NCBI RefSeq assembly: GCF_006337105.1 | Contig: NZ_CP040871.1 | Span: forward strand, 124,001-188,000 | Source: Thermomonas aquatica | GTDB lineage: Bacteria; Pseudomonadota; Gammaproteobacteria; Xanthomonadales; Xanthomonadaceae | Reading direction: 5' to 3' | Length of the DNA: 64,000 bases | Shown here: in pieces, positions 7,476 through 16,041 of the stretch | Numbering within the stretch: position 1 is the first letter of the stretch | How the letters are laid out: each line of letters opens with the position of its first letter | Made by a program: the position numbers and the translations under genes | Notes under the pieces: model-generated | What the model saw: the letters and a program-made list of their open reading frames with translations, nothing else | The model's database searches: none | Told to the model about the DNA's origin: nothing

Positions 7476-9848
7476 TCAATTACGCAAGGGCTTGCCGGTC
7501 TTGAGCATGTGCGCGATGCGCTCCTGCGTCTTCGGCATCTGCGCCAGCGCCACGAAGTGCTCGCGCTCCAGCCGCAGCAGCCAGTCCTCGTCCACCAGCG
7601 AACCGCGGTCGATCTCGCCGCCGCAGAGCACGGTGGCGATGCGGGTGGCGATCTCGTAGTCGTGCGGGCTGATGAAACGGCCTTCCAGCATGTTGACCAG
7701 CAGCATCTTGAAGGTGGCGATGCCGACCTCGCCGGCCACCTGCACGCGGCGCGCCGGCAGCGGCGGGCGATAGCCGCGTTCGGCCAGCGCCAGCGCTTCC
7801 TGCTTGGCGATGTGCAGCAGCTCGTAGGCGTTGAACGCGACCACGTCGTCCTTCCGCACCAGGCCGAGTTCCTTGGCCTCGACCGCGGAGGTCGAGACCT
7901 TGCCCATCGCGATGGTCTCGAACACCTTCTTCAGTTCGGCGAACACGTCGCCGCCCGGACCCGCGGCGTTGGAGGCGCGCACCGCCAGTTCCTTCAGGCC
8001 GCCACCGGCCGGCAGCAGGCCGACGCCGGCCTCGACCAGGCCGATGTAGCTCTCGAGGTGGGCCACGGTGCGCGCGCTGTGCATCTGGAATTCGCAGCCG
8101 CCGCCCAACGCCAGCCCGCGCACTGCCGCGACCACCGGCACCAGCGAATACTTGATGCGCTGGCTGGTGGCCTGGAAGTTGGCGACCATCGCGTCGAAGC
8201 CCTTGAGGTCGCCGGACTGCAGCAGGCCCAGCGCACCGGACAGGTCGGCACCGGCGGAGAACGGCTCCTTCGGCTGCCAGATCACCGCGCCGCGGAAGTC
8301 GCGCTCGGCGATGGCGATGGCCTCCTGCACGCCGGACAGCACCTTGTCGCTGACGGTGTGCAGCTTGGTCTTGAACGAAATGACCAGGATGCCGTCGCCG
8401 TCGTGCCAGGCGCGCACGCCCTCGTTCTCGAACACGGTCTCGCCGGGGGCGAAGCGCTCGCCCAGCACCGGGTCGGGGAAGCGCTGGCGCTTGTAGACGG
8501 GCAGGGACGAGCGCGGCAGCTTGGCGTCGCGCGCCGGGCTGTAGCTGCCCTCGGCGCCGTGCACGCCCTCGCGGCCGTCGAACACCCAGTCCGGCAGCGC
8601 GGCGGAACTCATCGCCTTGCCGGCGACGATGTCCTCGGCGATCCATTCGGCGACCTGCTTCCAACCGGCGGCTTGCCAGGTCTCGAACGGGCCCAGCGAC
8701 CAGCCGTAGCCCCAGCGGATGGCGAGGTCGACATCGCGCGCGGTTTCGGCGATGTCCTTCAGGTGGTAGGCGCTGTAGTGGAACAGGTCGCGGAAGCAGG
8801 CCCACAGGAACTGCGCCTGCGGGTGTGCGGAAGCGCGCAGGGCGGCGAACTTCTTGGCCGGGTCGCGCTCCTTGAGGATTTCGACCACTTCCGGCGCGGC
8901 GACGCGGTCGGCGGGGCGATAGTCCTGCTTCTCGAGATCGAGGACCACGATGTCCTTGCCGACCTTGCGGAAGATGCCGGCGCCGGTCTTCTGGCCCAGC
9001 GCGCCCTTGCCGATCAGCGCGTCCAGCCACGCCGGCGACTTGAAGTACTGGTGCCAGGGGTCATCGGGCAGGGTGTCGGCCATGGTCTTGATGACGTGGG
9101 CCATGGTGTCCAGGCCAACCACGTCCGAGGTGCGGTAGGTGGCCGACTTCGGCCGGCCGAGCAGCGGGCCGGTCAGGGCATCGACCTCGTCGAAACCGAG
9201 GCCGGACTGCTGGGTGTGGTGGATCACCGACAGGATCGAGAACACGCCGATGCGGTTGCCGATGAAGTTCGGGGTGTCCTTGGCGTAAACCACGCCCTTG
9301 CCGAGCTGGGTGACCAGGAAGGTCTCCAGCCCCTCGAGTACCGAAGCATCGGTGGTCTTGGCCGGGATCAGTTCGGCCAAGTGCATGTAGCGCGGCGGGT
9401 TGAAGAAGTGCACGCCGCAGAAACGGTGCCGAAGCTCTTCGGGAAGAACATCCGCCAACTTGTTGATTCCCAAGCCGGACGTATTGCTGGCCAGCACCGC
9501 CGTGGGCGACACGAACGGGGCGATCTTCTTGTACAGGTCCTGCTTCCAGTCGATGCGCTCTGCGATGGCCTCGATGATCAGGTCGCAGCCCTTGAGCAGC
9601 TCCAGCCCGCTGTCGTAGTTGGCGGGGGTGATCGCCTCGGCCAGCGACTTGCTGGCCAGCGGCGCCGGCGACAGCTTGCCCAGGTTGCCGATCGCCTTGA
9701 GCACCACGCCATCGGCCGGGCCTTCCTTGGCGGCCAGGTCGAACAGCACGGTATCGACCCCGGCATTGGTCAGGTGGGCGGCGATCTGCGCGCCCATTAC
9801 GCCGGCGCCAAGCACCGCGGCACGGCATACAAGCAGTTTCTCAGACAT
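7476..9848 (-). CDS. fadN: Bifunctional 3-hydroxyacyl-CoA dehydrogenase/enoyl-CoA hydratase (FadN type)
   Basis: The protein has 790 residues. The N-terminal half is a 3-hydroxyacyl-CoA dehydrogenase with the NAD-binding GAGVMG at 14-19 and a duplicated C-terminal HAD domain; the C-terminal half is an enoyl-CoA hydratase with the oxyanion-hole GGGCEFQMH segment. This order (dehydrogenase first) is that of FadN rather than FadB/FadJ, where the hydratase comes first. It catalyses the middle two steps of beta-oxidation. The ATG at 9848 has an AAGGAG nine bases before it; an in-frame TTG three codons earlier lies too close to that site. Confidence 0.93.
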   Translation of the reverse strand: MSEKLLVCRAAVLGAGVMGAQIAAHLTNAGVDTVLFDLAAKEGPADGVVLKAIGNLGKLSPAPLASKSLAEAITPANYDSGLELLKGCDLIIEAIAERIDWKQDLYKKIAPFVSPTAVLASNTSGLGINKLADVLPEELRHRFCGVHFFNPPRYMHLAELIPAKTTDASVLEGLETFLVTQLGKGVVYAKDTPNFIGNRIGVFSILSVIHHTQQSGLGFDEVDALTGPLLGRPKSATYRTSDVVGLDTMAHVIKTMADTLPDDPWHQYFKSPAWLDALIGKGALGQKTGAGIFRKVGKDIVVLDLEKQDYRPADRVAAPEVVEILKERDPAKKFAALRASAHPQAQFLWACFRDLFHYSAYHLKDIAETARDVDLAIRWGYGWSLGPFETWQAAGWKQVAEWIAEDIVAGKAMSSAALPDWVFDGREGVHGAEGSYSPARDAKLPRSSLPVYKRQRFPDPVLGERFAPGETVFENEGVRAWHDGDGILVISFKTKLHTVSDKVLSGVQEAIAIAERDFRGAVIWQPKEPFSAGADLSGALGLLQSGDLKGFDAMVANFQATSQRIKYSLVPVVAAVRGLALGGGCEFQMHSARTVAHLESYIGLVEAGVGLLPAGGGLKELAVRASNAAGPGGDVFAELKKVFETIAMGKVSTSAVEAKELGLVRKDDVVAFNAYELLHIAKQEALALAERGYRPPLPARRVQVAGEVGIATFKMLLVNMLEGRFISPHDYEIATRIATVLCGGEIDRGSLVDEDWLLRLEREHFVALAQMPKTQERIAHMLKTGKPLRN

Positions 9849-9879
9849 ATTATGCAACTCCTTGAAAAATCGTATAACG

Positions 9880-10506
9880 TCAGTTCGCGTCGGCTTGGAA
9901 GCCGGCGGCGGCGAAGCGGATCAGCGCCTTGGCGGCGCGTTCGCGATGGGTGGCCTCGGAGACGCCGTGCGGGCGCTTGATCAGGCCGAAGTCGGCCATC
10001 GCATAGGTCAGCGCGCCGGACAGGAAGTCCAGCCGGCGATACAGGGTTTCCTTGCCCAGGCCGGGCACGCAGGCGTCGATCGCCTTGGCGAAGTCGCGCA
10101 GCACGTGGCCGTACTGGTCGGACAGGAATTTGCGCAGGCTGTCGTTGCTTTCGGCGTAGGCGCGGGCGATCACCCGGATGAAGGCGCCGCCGCCGTGGCG
10201 GTCCTGGGCCATCGCCAGCGCGGGTTCGACGAAGGCGGCAAGCACCGGTTCCAGCTCGCCCGGGCGGGTGTCGAGGGCGTGCTTGAGCGCTTTCAGGCGC
10301 TCGGCGCTCATCTCGTCCATGCGCCGGCGGAACACCTCGTTGACCAGGTTGTCCTTGCTGCCGAAGTGGTAGTTGACCGCGGCGATGTTGACGTCCGCGC
10401 GGCTGGTCACCTGCCGCAGCGAAGTGGTGGCGAACCCTTGCGCGGCGAACAGTTCCTCGGCCGCGTGCAGGATCCGGTCCTTGGTGGAGAAGTGTTGCAG
10501 GCTCAT
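9880..10506 (-). CDS. psrA: TetR-family transcriptional regulator, PsrA-like
   Basis: The 208-residue protein has an N-terminal TetR helix-turn-helix (about 28-54) and an all-helical ligand-binding C-terminal domain. In gammaproteobacteria PsrA represses fatty-acid degradation genes and is released by long-chain fatty acids. Three observations support that identity here: it is the first gene of an operon with fadN (31 bp away) and fadA; a perfect palindrome matching the PsrA consensus (CAAAC-N4-GTTTG) lies 16 bp before its ATG; and the start has an AGGAGA. Autoregulation plus control of fadNA is the natural inference. Confidence 0.88.
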   Translation of the reverse strand: MSLQHFSTKDRILHAAEELFAAQGFATTSLRQVTSRADVNIAAVNYHFGSKDNLVNEVFRRRMDEMSAERLKALKHALDTRPGELEPVLAAFVEPALAMAQDRHGGGAFIRVIARAYAESNDSLRKFLSDQYGHVLRDFAKAIDACVPGLGKETLYRRLDFLSGALTYAMADFGLIKRPHGVSEATHRERAAKALIRFAAAGFQADAN

Positions 10507-10521
10507 CCGGCAGTCTCCTGA

Positions 10522-10539
10522 ATCAAACGCTTGTTTGAT
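10522..10539. promoter_or_regulatory. Candidate PsrA operator upstream of psrA-fadN-fadA
   Basis: ATCAAACGCTTGTTTGAT is a perfect 7+7 bp inverted repeat with a 4-bp spacer. It agrees with the Pseudomonas PsrA site (G/C)AAAC-N2-4-GTTT(G/C). It sits between the psrA ribosome-binding site and the expected promoter, so binding would block the whole operon. Confidence 0.78.
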
Positions 10540-10649
10540 ATTAGGCCGGGTTTCCGCGACGCGTCAACGGGCAGCCGACCGCCGGCATCGGAAAGTGGAT
10601 GCGGACGGGCCGCGTCATCGGTTAGAATTCTCCGCAGCCATATCGGCCA

Positions 10650-10671
10650 AACCCGCGCCAGTACGCGGGTT
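10650..10671 (+). other. Hairpin in the ndk leader
   Basis: AACCCGCG (10650-10657) pairs with CGCGGGTT (10664-10671) around a 6-base loop and is followed by TTCTG, a poor U-run. It lies about 60 bp before ndk, so it may be a leader hairpin or weak attenuator. Its core resembles the hairpin before yfgM at 14076-14094. Confidence 0.5.
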
Positions 10672-10733
10672 TTCTGTTATCTTCGGGTCAGCGAACTGGG
10701 AAGTTTGCGACCCGCCTGACTGGAGAATTTCCC

Positions 10734-11159
10734 ATGGCGCTGGAGCGCACCATTTCGATCATCAAGCCCGATGCCGTTGCCAAGAACGTCATCGGCGAAA
10801 TCTATTCCCGCTTCGAGAAGGCCGGCCTGAAGGTCGTCGCCGCCAAGATGAAGCACCTGTCCAAGCAGGAAGCGGAAGGCTTCTACGCCGTGCACCGCGA
10901 GCGTCCGTTCTTCAACGCGCTGGTCAACTTCATGATCTCCGGCCCGGTGATGATCCAGGTGCTGGAAGGCGAGAACGCGGTGCTGAAGAACCGCGAACTG
11001 ATGGGCGCGACGAACCCGAAGGAAGCGGCGCCGGGCACCATCCGCGCCGACTTCGCCGACAGCATTGACGCGAATGCGGTGCACGGTTCGGATTCGCTGG
11101 AGAACGCGGCGATCGAGACCGCCTACTTCTTCCCGGCCACCGACGTCTACGCGCGCTGA
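10734..11159 (+). CDS. ndk: Nucleoside diphosphate kinase
   Basis: The 141-residue protein matches Ndk along its whole length, with the ATP-binding SIIKPDAV start and the phospho-accepting H117 in NAVHGSDS. It transfers the gamma-phosphate from ATP to other NDPs and balances nucleotide pools. A GGAGA sits upstream of the ATG. It is followed by rlmN after 7 bp, the same ndk-rlmN-pilF order as in many gammaproteobacteria, so these genes are probably co-transcribed. Confidence 0.97.
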   Translation: MALERTISIIKPDAVAKNVIGEIYSRFEKAGLKVVAAKMKHLSKQEAEGFYAVHRERPFFNALVNFMISGPVMIQVLEGENAVLKNRELMGATNPKEAAPGTIRADFADSIDANAVHGSDSLENAAIETAYFFPATDVYAR

Positions 11160-11166
11160 GCCCGGG

Positions 11167-12393
11167 ATGAGCGAGACGCGCGCCCCGGTCATCGACATCG
11201 CCCTCGTCGGCGAAGCTGTCGGTGCGCGCGATTCGGTTGCGGCGGCTGCGGTCGCCGCAACGCGAACCAACATCTTCGATTTCGACCGCGCCTCCCTCGA
11301 ACGCTTCTTCGAGGAAGAACTCGGCGAGAAGAAATTCCGCGCGCAGCAGGTGATGAAGTGGATCCACCACCGCTACGTGACCGATTTCGGCGAGATGACC
11401 GATCTCGGCAAGGCGCTGCGCGCCAAGCTGGAGGATCGCGCGGTGGTGCATGCGCCGCAGCTGATCTTCGACAAGGAATCCACCGATGGCACCCACAAGT
11501 GGCTGCTCGGCATGGATCCGAAGAACGCCATCGAGACCGTCTACATCCCGGACAAGGGCCGCGGCACGCTGTGCGTGTCCTCGCAGGTGGGTTGCGCGCT
11601 GAACTGCCAGTTCTGCTCGACCGCCACGCAAGGCTTCAATCGCAACCTGTCCACCGCCGAGATCATCGGCCAGGTGTGGGTGGCCGCGCGCCACCTCGGC
11701 AACGTGCCGCACCAGCAGCGCAAGCTCACCAACGTGGTGATGATGGGCATGGGCGAGCCGCTGGCGAATTTCGACAACGTGGTGCGCGCGATGAGCATCA
11801 TGCGCGACGACCTCGGCTACGGGCTGGCCAACAAGCGCGTCACCCTGTCGACTGCCGGCATGGTACCGATGATCGACAGGCTGGGCGAAGTCAGCGACGT
11901 GTCGCTGGCGGTCTCGCTGCATGCGCCGTTCGACGCGCTGCGCAGCGAACTCGTCCCGCTCAACAAGAAGTACCCGATCGCCGAGCTGATGGACGCCTGC
12001 GTGCGCTACGCGCTGCGCAAGCGCGGCACCTCGGTGACCTTCGAATACACCCTGATGAAGGACGTCAACGACCAGCCCGAGCACGCGCGCGGCCTGGTCA
12101 AGCTGCTGCGCGAGTTCGACCGCCGCGTGCAGATGAAGGACGCCGCCAAGGTCAACCTGATCCCGTTCAACCCGTTCCCCGGCACGCGTTTCGCGCGGCC
12201 GACGGACGAGGCGATCCGCGCCTTCCAGAAGCAGCTCAACAACGCCGGCATGATCGCGCCGGTGCGCCGCACCCGCGGCGACGACATCGATGCCGCCTGC
12301 GGCCAGCTGAAGGGGCAGGTGATGGATCGCACCCGCCGCTCGGCGGAGCATCGCAAGCGGTTGCAGGAAAGCGGGGTGTCCGATGCGGCGTAA
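11167..12393 (+). CDS. rlmN: Dual-specificity 23S rRNA/tRNA adenine-C2 methyltransferase RlmN
   Basis: The protein has 408 residues with the radical-SAM cluster C143-x3-C147-x2-C150, and a second essential cysteine, C378 (DAACGQLKG), that forms the methyl-transfer adduct. It methylates A2503 of 23S rRNA and A37 of some tRNAs. The first 30 or so residues before the family-conserved [12 protein letters not shown] are Ala/Val-rich and look like a lineage extension. The start is uncertain, but no better site was found downstream. Confidence 0.95.
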   Translation: MSETRAPVIDIALVGEAVGARDSVAAAAVAATRTNIFDFDRASLERFFEEELGEKKFRAQQVMKWIHHRYVTDFGEMTDLGKALRAKLEDRAVVHAPQLIFDKESTDGTHKWLLGMDPKNAIETVYIPDKGRGTLCVSSQVGCALNCQFCSTATQGFNRNLSTAEIIGQVWVAARHLGNVPHQQRKLTNVVMMGMGEPLANFDNVVRAMSIMRDDLGYGLANKRVTLSTAGMVPMIDRLGEVSDVSLAVSLHAPFDALRSELVPLNKKYPIAELMDACVRYALRKRGTSVTFEYTLMKDVNDQPEHARGLVKLLREFDRRVQMKDAAKVNLIPFNPFPGTRFARPTDEAIRAFQKQLNNAGMIAPVRRTRGDDIDAACGQLKGQVMDRTRRSAEHRKRLQESGVSDAA

Positions 12394-13195
12394 GGCACTC
12401 GCGCTGGTCGCATGCGCGGTCCTGCTGGCGGCCGGCTGCAGCCGCCTGGAGCGCTTGAGCATCATCAGGCCGACGGCGGCGCGCGGCGATTACACCCAGG
12501 TCGCACCCACTTACGAGGTCAGCGACAAGGGGCGCAAGGGCGCGCCGGTTGCGGTCTCGCAACTGCTGGCCAACGCCACGGGGCTGTATCGCGCGGGGCG
12601 GATGGACGAGGCCGAGCGCCTGGCACGGCAGGCATTGAAGGCGGATGCGAGGTCGGGAGACGCGCATACCCTGCTGGCCGCCATCGCCACGGCGCGCGGC
12701 AATGCCGCGGAAGCGGGCAGCCACTACCAGCAGGCGGTCGCGATCGCGCCGGCAAACGGCGCCTACGCCAACAACTACGGCACCTGGCTGTGCGGGAACG
12801 GACGCGCCGCGGAATCGCTGGACTGGTTCGACAAGGCCCTGGCGGATCCGGGCTATCCCACTCCAGCCGCCGCGTTGGCCAACGCGGGGGCCTGCGCGGA
12901 CAGCGCAGGCCAGCAGGATCGCGCGGAAGCGCAATGGCGGCAGGCGCTGGCGCTCGAGCCCGGCAACCTGCCTTCGCTGTCGGGCATGGCGGCGTTGCAG
13001 TTCGCGCGCGGGCAGTACCTGGAGGCGCGCGCGTTCGCCGAACGCTGGCTGGCGCTCGCCCCGACGGATGCCGAAGGACTGCAATTGGCCGCGCGAATCG
13101 AGCAGAAACTAGGCGACAACCTGGCCGCGGAGCGTTATCTTTCCCGTTTGGAGGCGATTTCCCCCGGCTCCACGACTGCCCCGCGCACGCAATGA
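12383..13195 (+). CDS. pilF: Type IV pilus biogenesis/stability lipoprotein PilF (PilW)
   Basis: This 270-residue protein has a lipoprotein signal peptide with lipobox LAAGC (C19) and a run of TPR repeats over roughly residues 60-250. PilF is the pilotin that carries secretin PilQ to the outer membrane for type IV pilus assembly. It overlaps rlmN by 11 bp and the next gene (rodZ-like) by 4 bp, the standard gammaproteobacterial neighbourhood. PilF identity rests on this context plus the TPR/lipobox pattern. Confidence 0.9.
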   Translation: MRRKALALVACAVLLAAGCSRLERLSIIRPTAARGDYTQVAPTYEVSDKGRKGAPVAVSQLLANATGLYRAGRMDEAERLARQALKADARSGDAHTLLAAIATARGNAAEAGSHYQQAVAIAPANGAYANNYGTWLCGNGRAAESLDWFDKALADPGYPTPAAALANAGACADSAGQQDRAEAQWRQALALEPGNLPSLSGMAALQFARGQYLEARAFAERWLALAPTDAEGLQLAARIEQKLGDNLAAERYLSRLEAISPGSTTAPRTQ

Positions 13196-13995
13196 CTCCC
13201 CATCCGGACAAGACCCACCACGCCCTGGCGGGCTGCGGCGAACGCCTCAAGCAGGCGCGCGAGGCCGCCGGCCTGAGCATCGACGATGTCGCCGCCAGGC
13301 TGCACATGCCGGCGCGGATCGTGCGATCGCTGGAAGCGGAGGACTGGTCGCGCCTGGGGGCCCCGGTGTTCGTGCGCGGCCAGGTGCGCAGCTATTCGCG
13401 CCTGATGGGCCTGATGACGGCGCCGATGATGGATGCGCTGGTCGACGTCGGGCCGGTCGAGCCGTCGCGGATCGTCAGCCGCACGCACACGCCGAAGGCG
13501 CAGTGGTGGGCCGAACAGCTCGGCCGGCGGCTGGTCTACATCGTGCTGACCCTGTTCCTGGTGGTGCCGGCCTGGGTCGCGACCCGCCAGCACCTGGCGA
13601 ATACCGGCGATGGCGCGCCGCTGGACGTGCCGGTCGATCTCAGCGGCAAGGCCACGCAAGCGCAGCCGCAGCCCTCGACCCCGCGCACGGTGGTCGCCTC
13701 GATGGCGCCGGTGGCCGCGCCCGCCGCGACGGCCGGCGACATCGTGGTCCGCACCCGCGGCGAAAGCTGGATCACCGTGACCGCGATCGATGGCAGCAGC
13801 CTCGAGAAAGGCCTGGTGCCGGCCAACAGCGAACGCCGTTACGCCGCCGCTCAGGTCGCGCGCCTGACCATCGGCAACGCCTCGGCGGTGGATGTCGAAA
13901 ACCACGGGCGCAACGTGGACATGGGCGCCTTCGCCCGCGCGAACGTCGCGCGCTTTACGGTATCCTCCGACGGTTCGCTCGTCGCGGCCGATTGA
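13192..13995 (+). CDS. rodZ: RodZ-like helix-turn-helix membrane protein
   Basis: The 267-residue protein has an N-terminal Xre-type HTH (about residues 12-70), a basic juxtamembrane stretch, one transmembrane helix at about 112-130, a Pro/Ala-rich linker, and a C-terminal beta-rich DUF4115 domain in the periplasm. This is the architecture of RodZ, which links MreB to the cell-wall elongation complex. Its start overlaps the pilF stop (ATGA). In enterobacteria rodZ is followed by ispG and hisS; here the next gene is yfgM. Confidence 0.87.
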   Translation: MTPHPDKTHHALAGCGERLKQAREAAGLSIDDVAARLHMPARIVRSLEAEDWSRLGAPVFVRGQVRSYSRLMGLMTAPMMDALVDVGPVEPSRIVSRTHTPKAQWWAEQLGRRLVYIVLTLFLVVPAWVATRQHLANTGDGAPLDVPVDLSGKATQAQPQPSTPRTVVASMAPVAAPAATAGDIVVRTRGESWITVTAIDGSSLEKGLVPANSERRYAAAQVARLTIGNASAVDVENHGRNVDMGAFARANVARFTVSSDGSLVAAD

Positions 13996-14075
13996 AACAG
14001 TCGGAGCGTCGAACCGGCGGCCCGGTCATCGGTCCCATGCCGACGACCGATTCCAATTCCCACACTCATTGACGA

Positions 14076-14094
14076 CCCGCGTACTGAACGCGGG
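14076..14094 (+). other. Small hairpin in the yfgM leader
   Basis: CCCGCG (14076-14081) pairs with CGCGGG (14089-14094) around the loop TACTGAA, 12 bp before the yfgM ATG. The same CCCGCGTACTG-type sequence occurs in opposite orientation in the ndk leader. Function unknown. Confidence 0.45.
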
Positions 14095-14105
14095 CAAGAG
14101 ACAGC

Positions 14106-14750
14106 ATGGCAATCGACGACCTGCTCGACGAGCACGAACAGAGCGAACGAGTCCGCTCCTGGGTACGCAGCAATGCGCTTGGCCTGATCGGCGGCGTGGC
14201 CCTGGGCCTGGGCGCCATCGCCGGTTGGCAGTGGTGGCAGGGCCAGCAGCAGCAGCGCGGGATGGCGGTCAACGGCCGCTATGCCGAAGTGGTGAAGAAC
14301 TACGAAGCCGGCCGCTTGCCGGTGGACAAGGGGCGCGCGGCGCTCGACCAGATCGGCAAGGGCAACCCGACCCTGGCCACGCTGGCCGCCCTGCAGCTGG
14401 CCAAGGCGCAGACCGAAGCCGGCAAGCGCGACGACGCCATCGCGACCCTGCGCGGGCTGCACGACATCGATCCCGACCTGCGCGGCGTGGTGCGCCAGCG
14501 CCTGGCCCGCCTGCTGGTCGACGCCGGCCAGGGCAAGGAAGCGCTGGCCCTGCTCGATGACGACAAGAACCCGGCCATGCTCGATGCCCGCGGCGATGCG
14601 CAGTTCGCATTGGGCGATCGCGCCAAGGCGCGCGAGGCATACCTCAAGGCGCTGGCCCTGGTCGATGTCGGCGACCCGCAGCACCGCCTGCTGACCCTGA
14701 AACTGATCGAGGCCGGCGGCACGCCGCCGCACACCGAGGACAAGACCTGA
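14106..14750 (+). CDS. yfgM: YfgM-family ancillary SecYEG translocon subunit
   Basis: This 214-residue protein has a short cytoplasmic N terminus, one membrane helix at about 27-45 and a periplasmic TPR-like domain, matching the YfgM/UPF0070 family. YfgM associates with SecYEG and PpiD and helps hand secreted proteins to periplasmic chaperones. Its stop overlaps the bamB start (ATGA), the conserved yfgM-bamB-der order. Confidence 0.92.
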   Translation: MAIDDLLDEHEQSERVRSWVRSNALGLIGGVALGLGAIAGWQWWQGQQQQRGMAVNGRYAEVVKNYEAGRLPVDKGRAALDQIGKGNPTLATLAALQLAKAQTEAGKRDDAIATLRGLHDIDPDLRGVVRQRLARLLVDAGQGKEALALLDDDKNPAMLDARGDAQFALGDRAKAREAYLKALALVDVGDPQHRLLTLKLIEAGGTPPHTEDKT

Positions 14751-15931
14751 TGACCCAGGCCATGCGAAGCCCCCTGCGCCTGATCGCCGCCACCGCGCTG
14801 GCGGTTGCCCTGCTGTCCGGTTGCTCGACCGTCAAGAACCTGCTCGACGGTCGCGGCAAGGATCGCTCCAAGGATCCGACCCCGCTGGTGCAGATCGCGC
14901 CCAGCGTGACCGTCAGCAAGCTGTGGAGCGCTTCGGTCGGCAAGGGCGAGGAACGGCTCGGCATCGCCCAGCGGCCGGCGATCGCCGATGGCCACGTCTA
15001 TGCCGCCGCGGTCGAAGGCGGTGTGTCGGCATTCGACCTGCGCAGCGGCCAGTCGCTGTGGCGTTATGCCTCGGAGCTGCCGCTCACCGGCGGTCCGGGT
15101 GCCGGCGACGGCCTGGTGGTCGTGGGCAGCCTGGAAGGCGACGTGATCGCGCTCGACGCCGCCACCGGTGCCGAGAAGTGGAAATCCAAGGTCGCCAACG
15201 AAGTGCTGGTCGCGCCGGCGATCGGCGGCGGCATGGTGTTCGTGCATTCCAACGATGGCCGCGTCACCGCGCTCGATGCCGCCAGCGGCGAGCGCCGCTG
15301 GTTCTACAGCGCCGACGTGCCTTCGCTGACCGTGCGCGGCAACGGCGCGATCACCCTCGGCCCCGGCATCGTGTTCGTCGGCAACGACAACGGCACCCTG
15401 ACCGCGCTGTCGATGACCGATGGCGGCGTGGTCTGGACCACCCCGGTCGCGCAGCCGGACGGCCGCAGCGAGCTGGAGCGCATGGCCGACGTGGACGGCC
15501 CGGCCGTGCTCGACAACACCACCCTGTTCGCCACCAGCTACAAGAACCACACCGTGGCGATCGACGGCCCCAGCGGCCAGCTGATGTGGGATCGCGAGAA
15601 TGGCGGCCCGCGCGGGCTGGGCCTGAGCAATTCCGCCGTGGTGGTGACCGACCCGACCGGCAAGGTCTGGGGCCTGGACAAGAACACCGGCGGCAGCCTG
15701 TGGCAGCAGGACGGCTTGGCCTACCGCAATACCAGCGCGCCTGCCGTGCAGGGCGATTACGCCGTGGTCGGCGACTTCGAGGGCGTGCTGCACTGGCTGC
15801 GCCTGAACGACGGCGCCTTCGCCGCGCGCTCCAGCGTGGGCGGCGCGATCAACGGCCAGCCGGCGGTGGCCGACGGCATCCTGGTGGTGCAGACCGTCGA
15901 GGGCCAGCTCGCCGCGTTCGCGCTGCAATAA
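14750..15931 (+). CDS. bamB: Outer membrane protein assembly factor BamB
   Basis: The 393-residue lipoprotein has lipobox ALLSGC (C25) followed by PQQ-like beta-propeller repeats (recurrent G-x-L-x-A-L-D/W blades) to the end. BamB is the propeller lipoprotein of the BamABCDE complex that inserts outer-membrane beta-barrels. The ATG overlaps the yfgM stop; an alternative ATG four codons on would also keep the signal peptide. It lies 110 bp upstream of der. Confidence 0.95.
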   Translation: MTQAMRSPLRLIAATALAVALLSGCSTVKNLLDGRGKDRSKDPTPLVQIAPSVTVSKLWSASVGKGEERLGIAQRPAIADGHVYAAAVEGGVSAFDLRSGQSLWRYASELPLTGGPGAGDGLVVVGSLEGDVIALDAATGAEKWKSKVANEVLVAPAIGGGMVFVHSNDGRVTALDAASGERRWFYSADVPSLTVRGNGAITLGPGIVFVGNDNGTLTALSMTDGGVVWTTPVAQPDGRSELERMADVDGPAVLDNTTLFATSYKNHTVAIDGPSGQLMWDRENGGPRGLGLSNSAVVVTDPTGKVWGLDKNTGGSLWQQDGLAYRNTSAPAVQGDYAVVGDFEGVLHWLRLNDGAFAARSSVGGAINGQPAVADGILVVQTVEGQLAAFALQ

Positions 15932-16041
15932 GGCCTGGGCCGGCCCCCGGGCTGGCATGCACCTGCGGCCCCGGCTACCCTGCCGGGGCCGTCGCGTTTC
16001 CCGAAACAGAAATTCCGCGCCGCACGCGCAAAGGTTGATCC

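Noticed and set aside
10650..10680. Riboswitch or intrinsic terminator before ndk
   Set aside because: Only a simple hairpin with a poor U-run and no conserved aptamer features; kept only as a hairpin.
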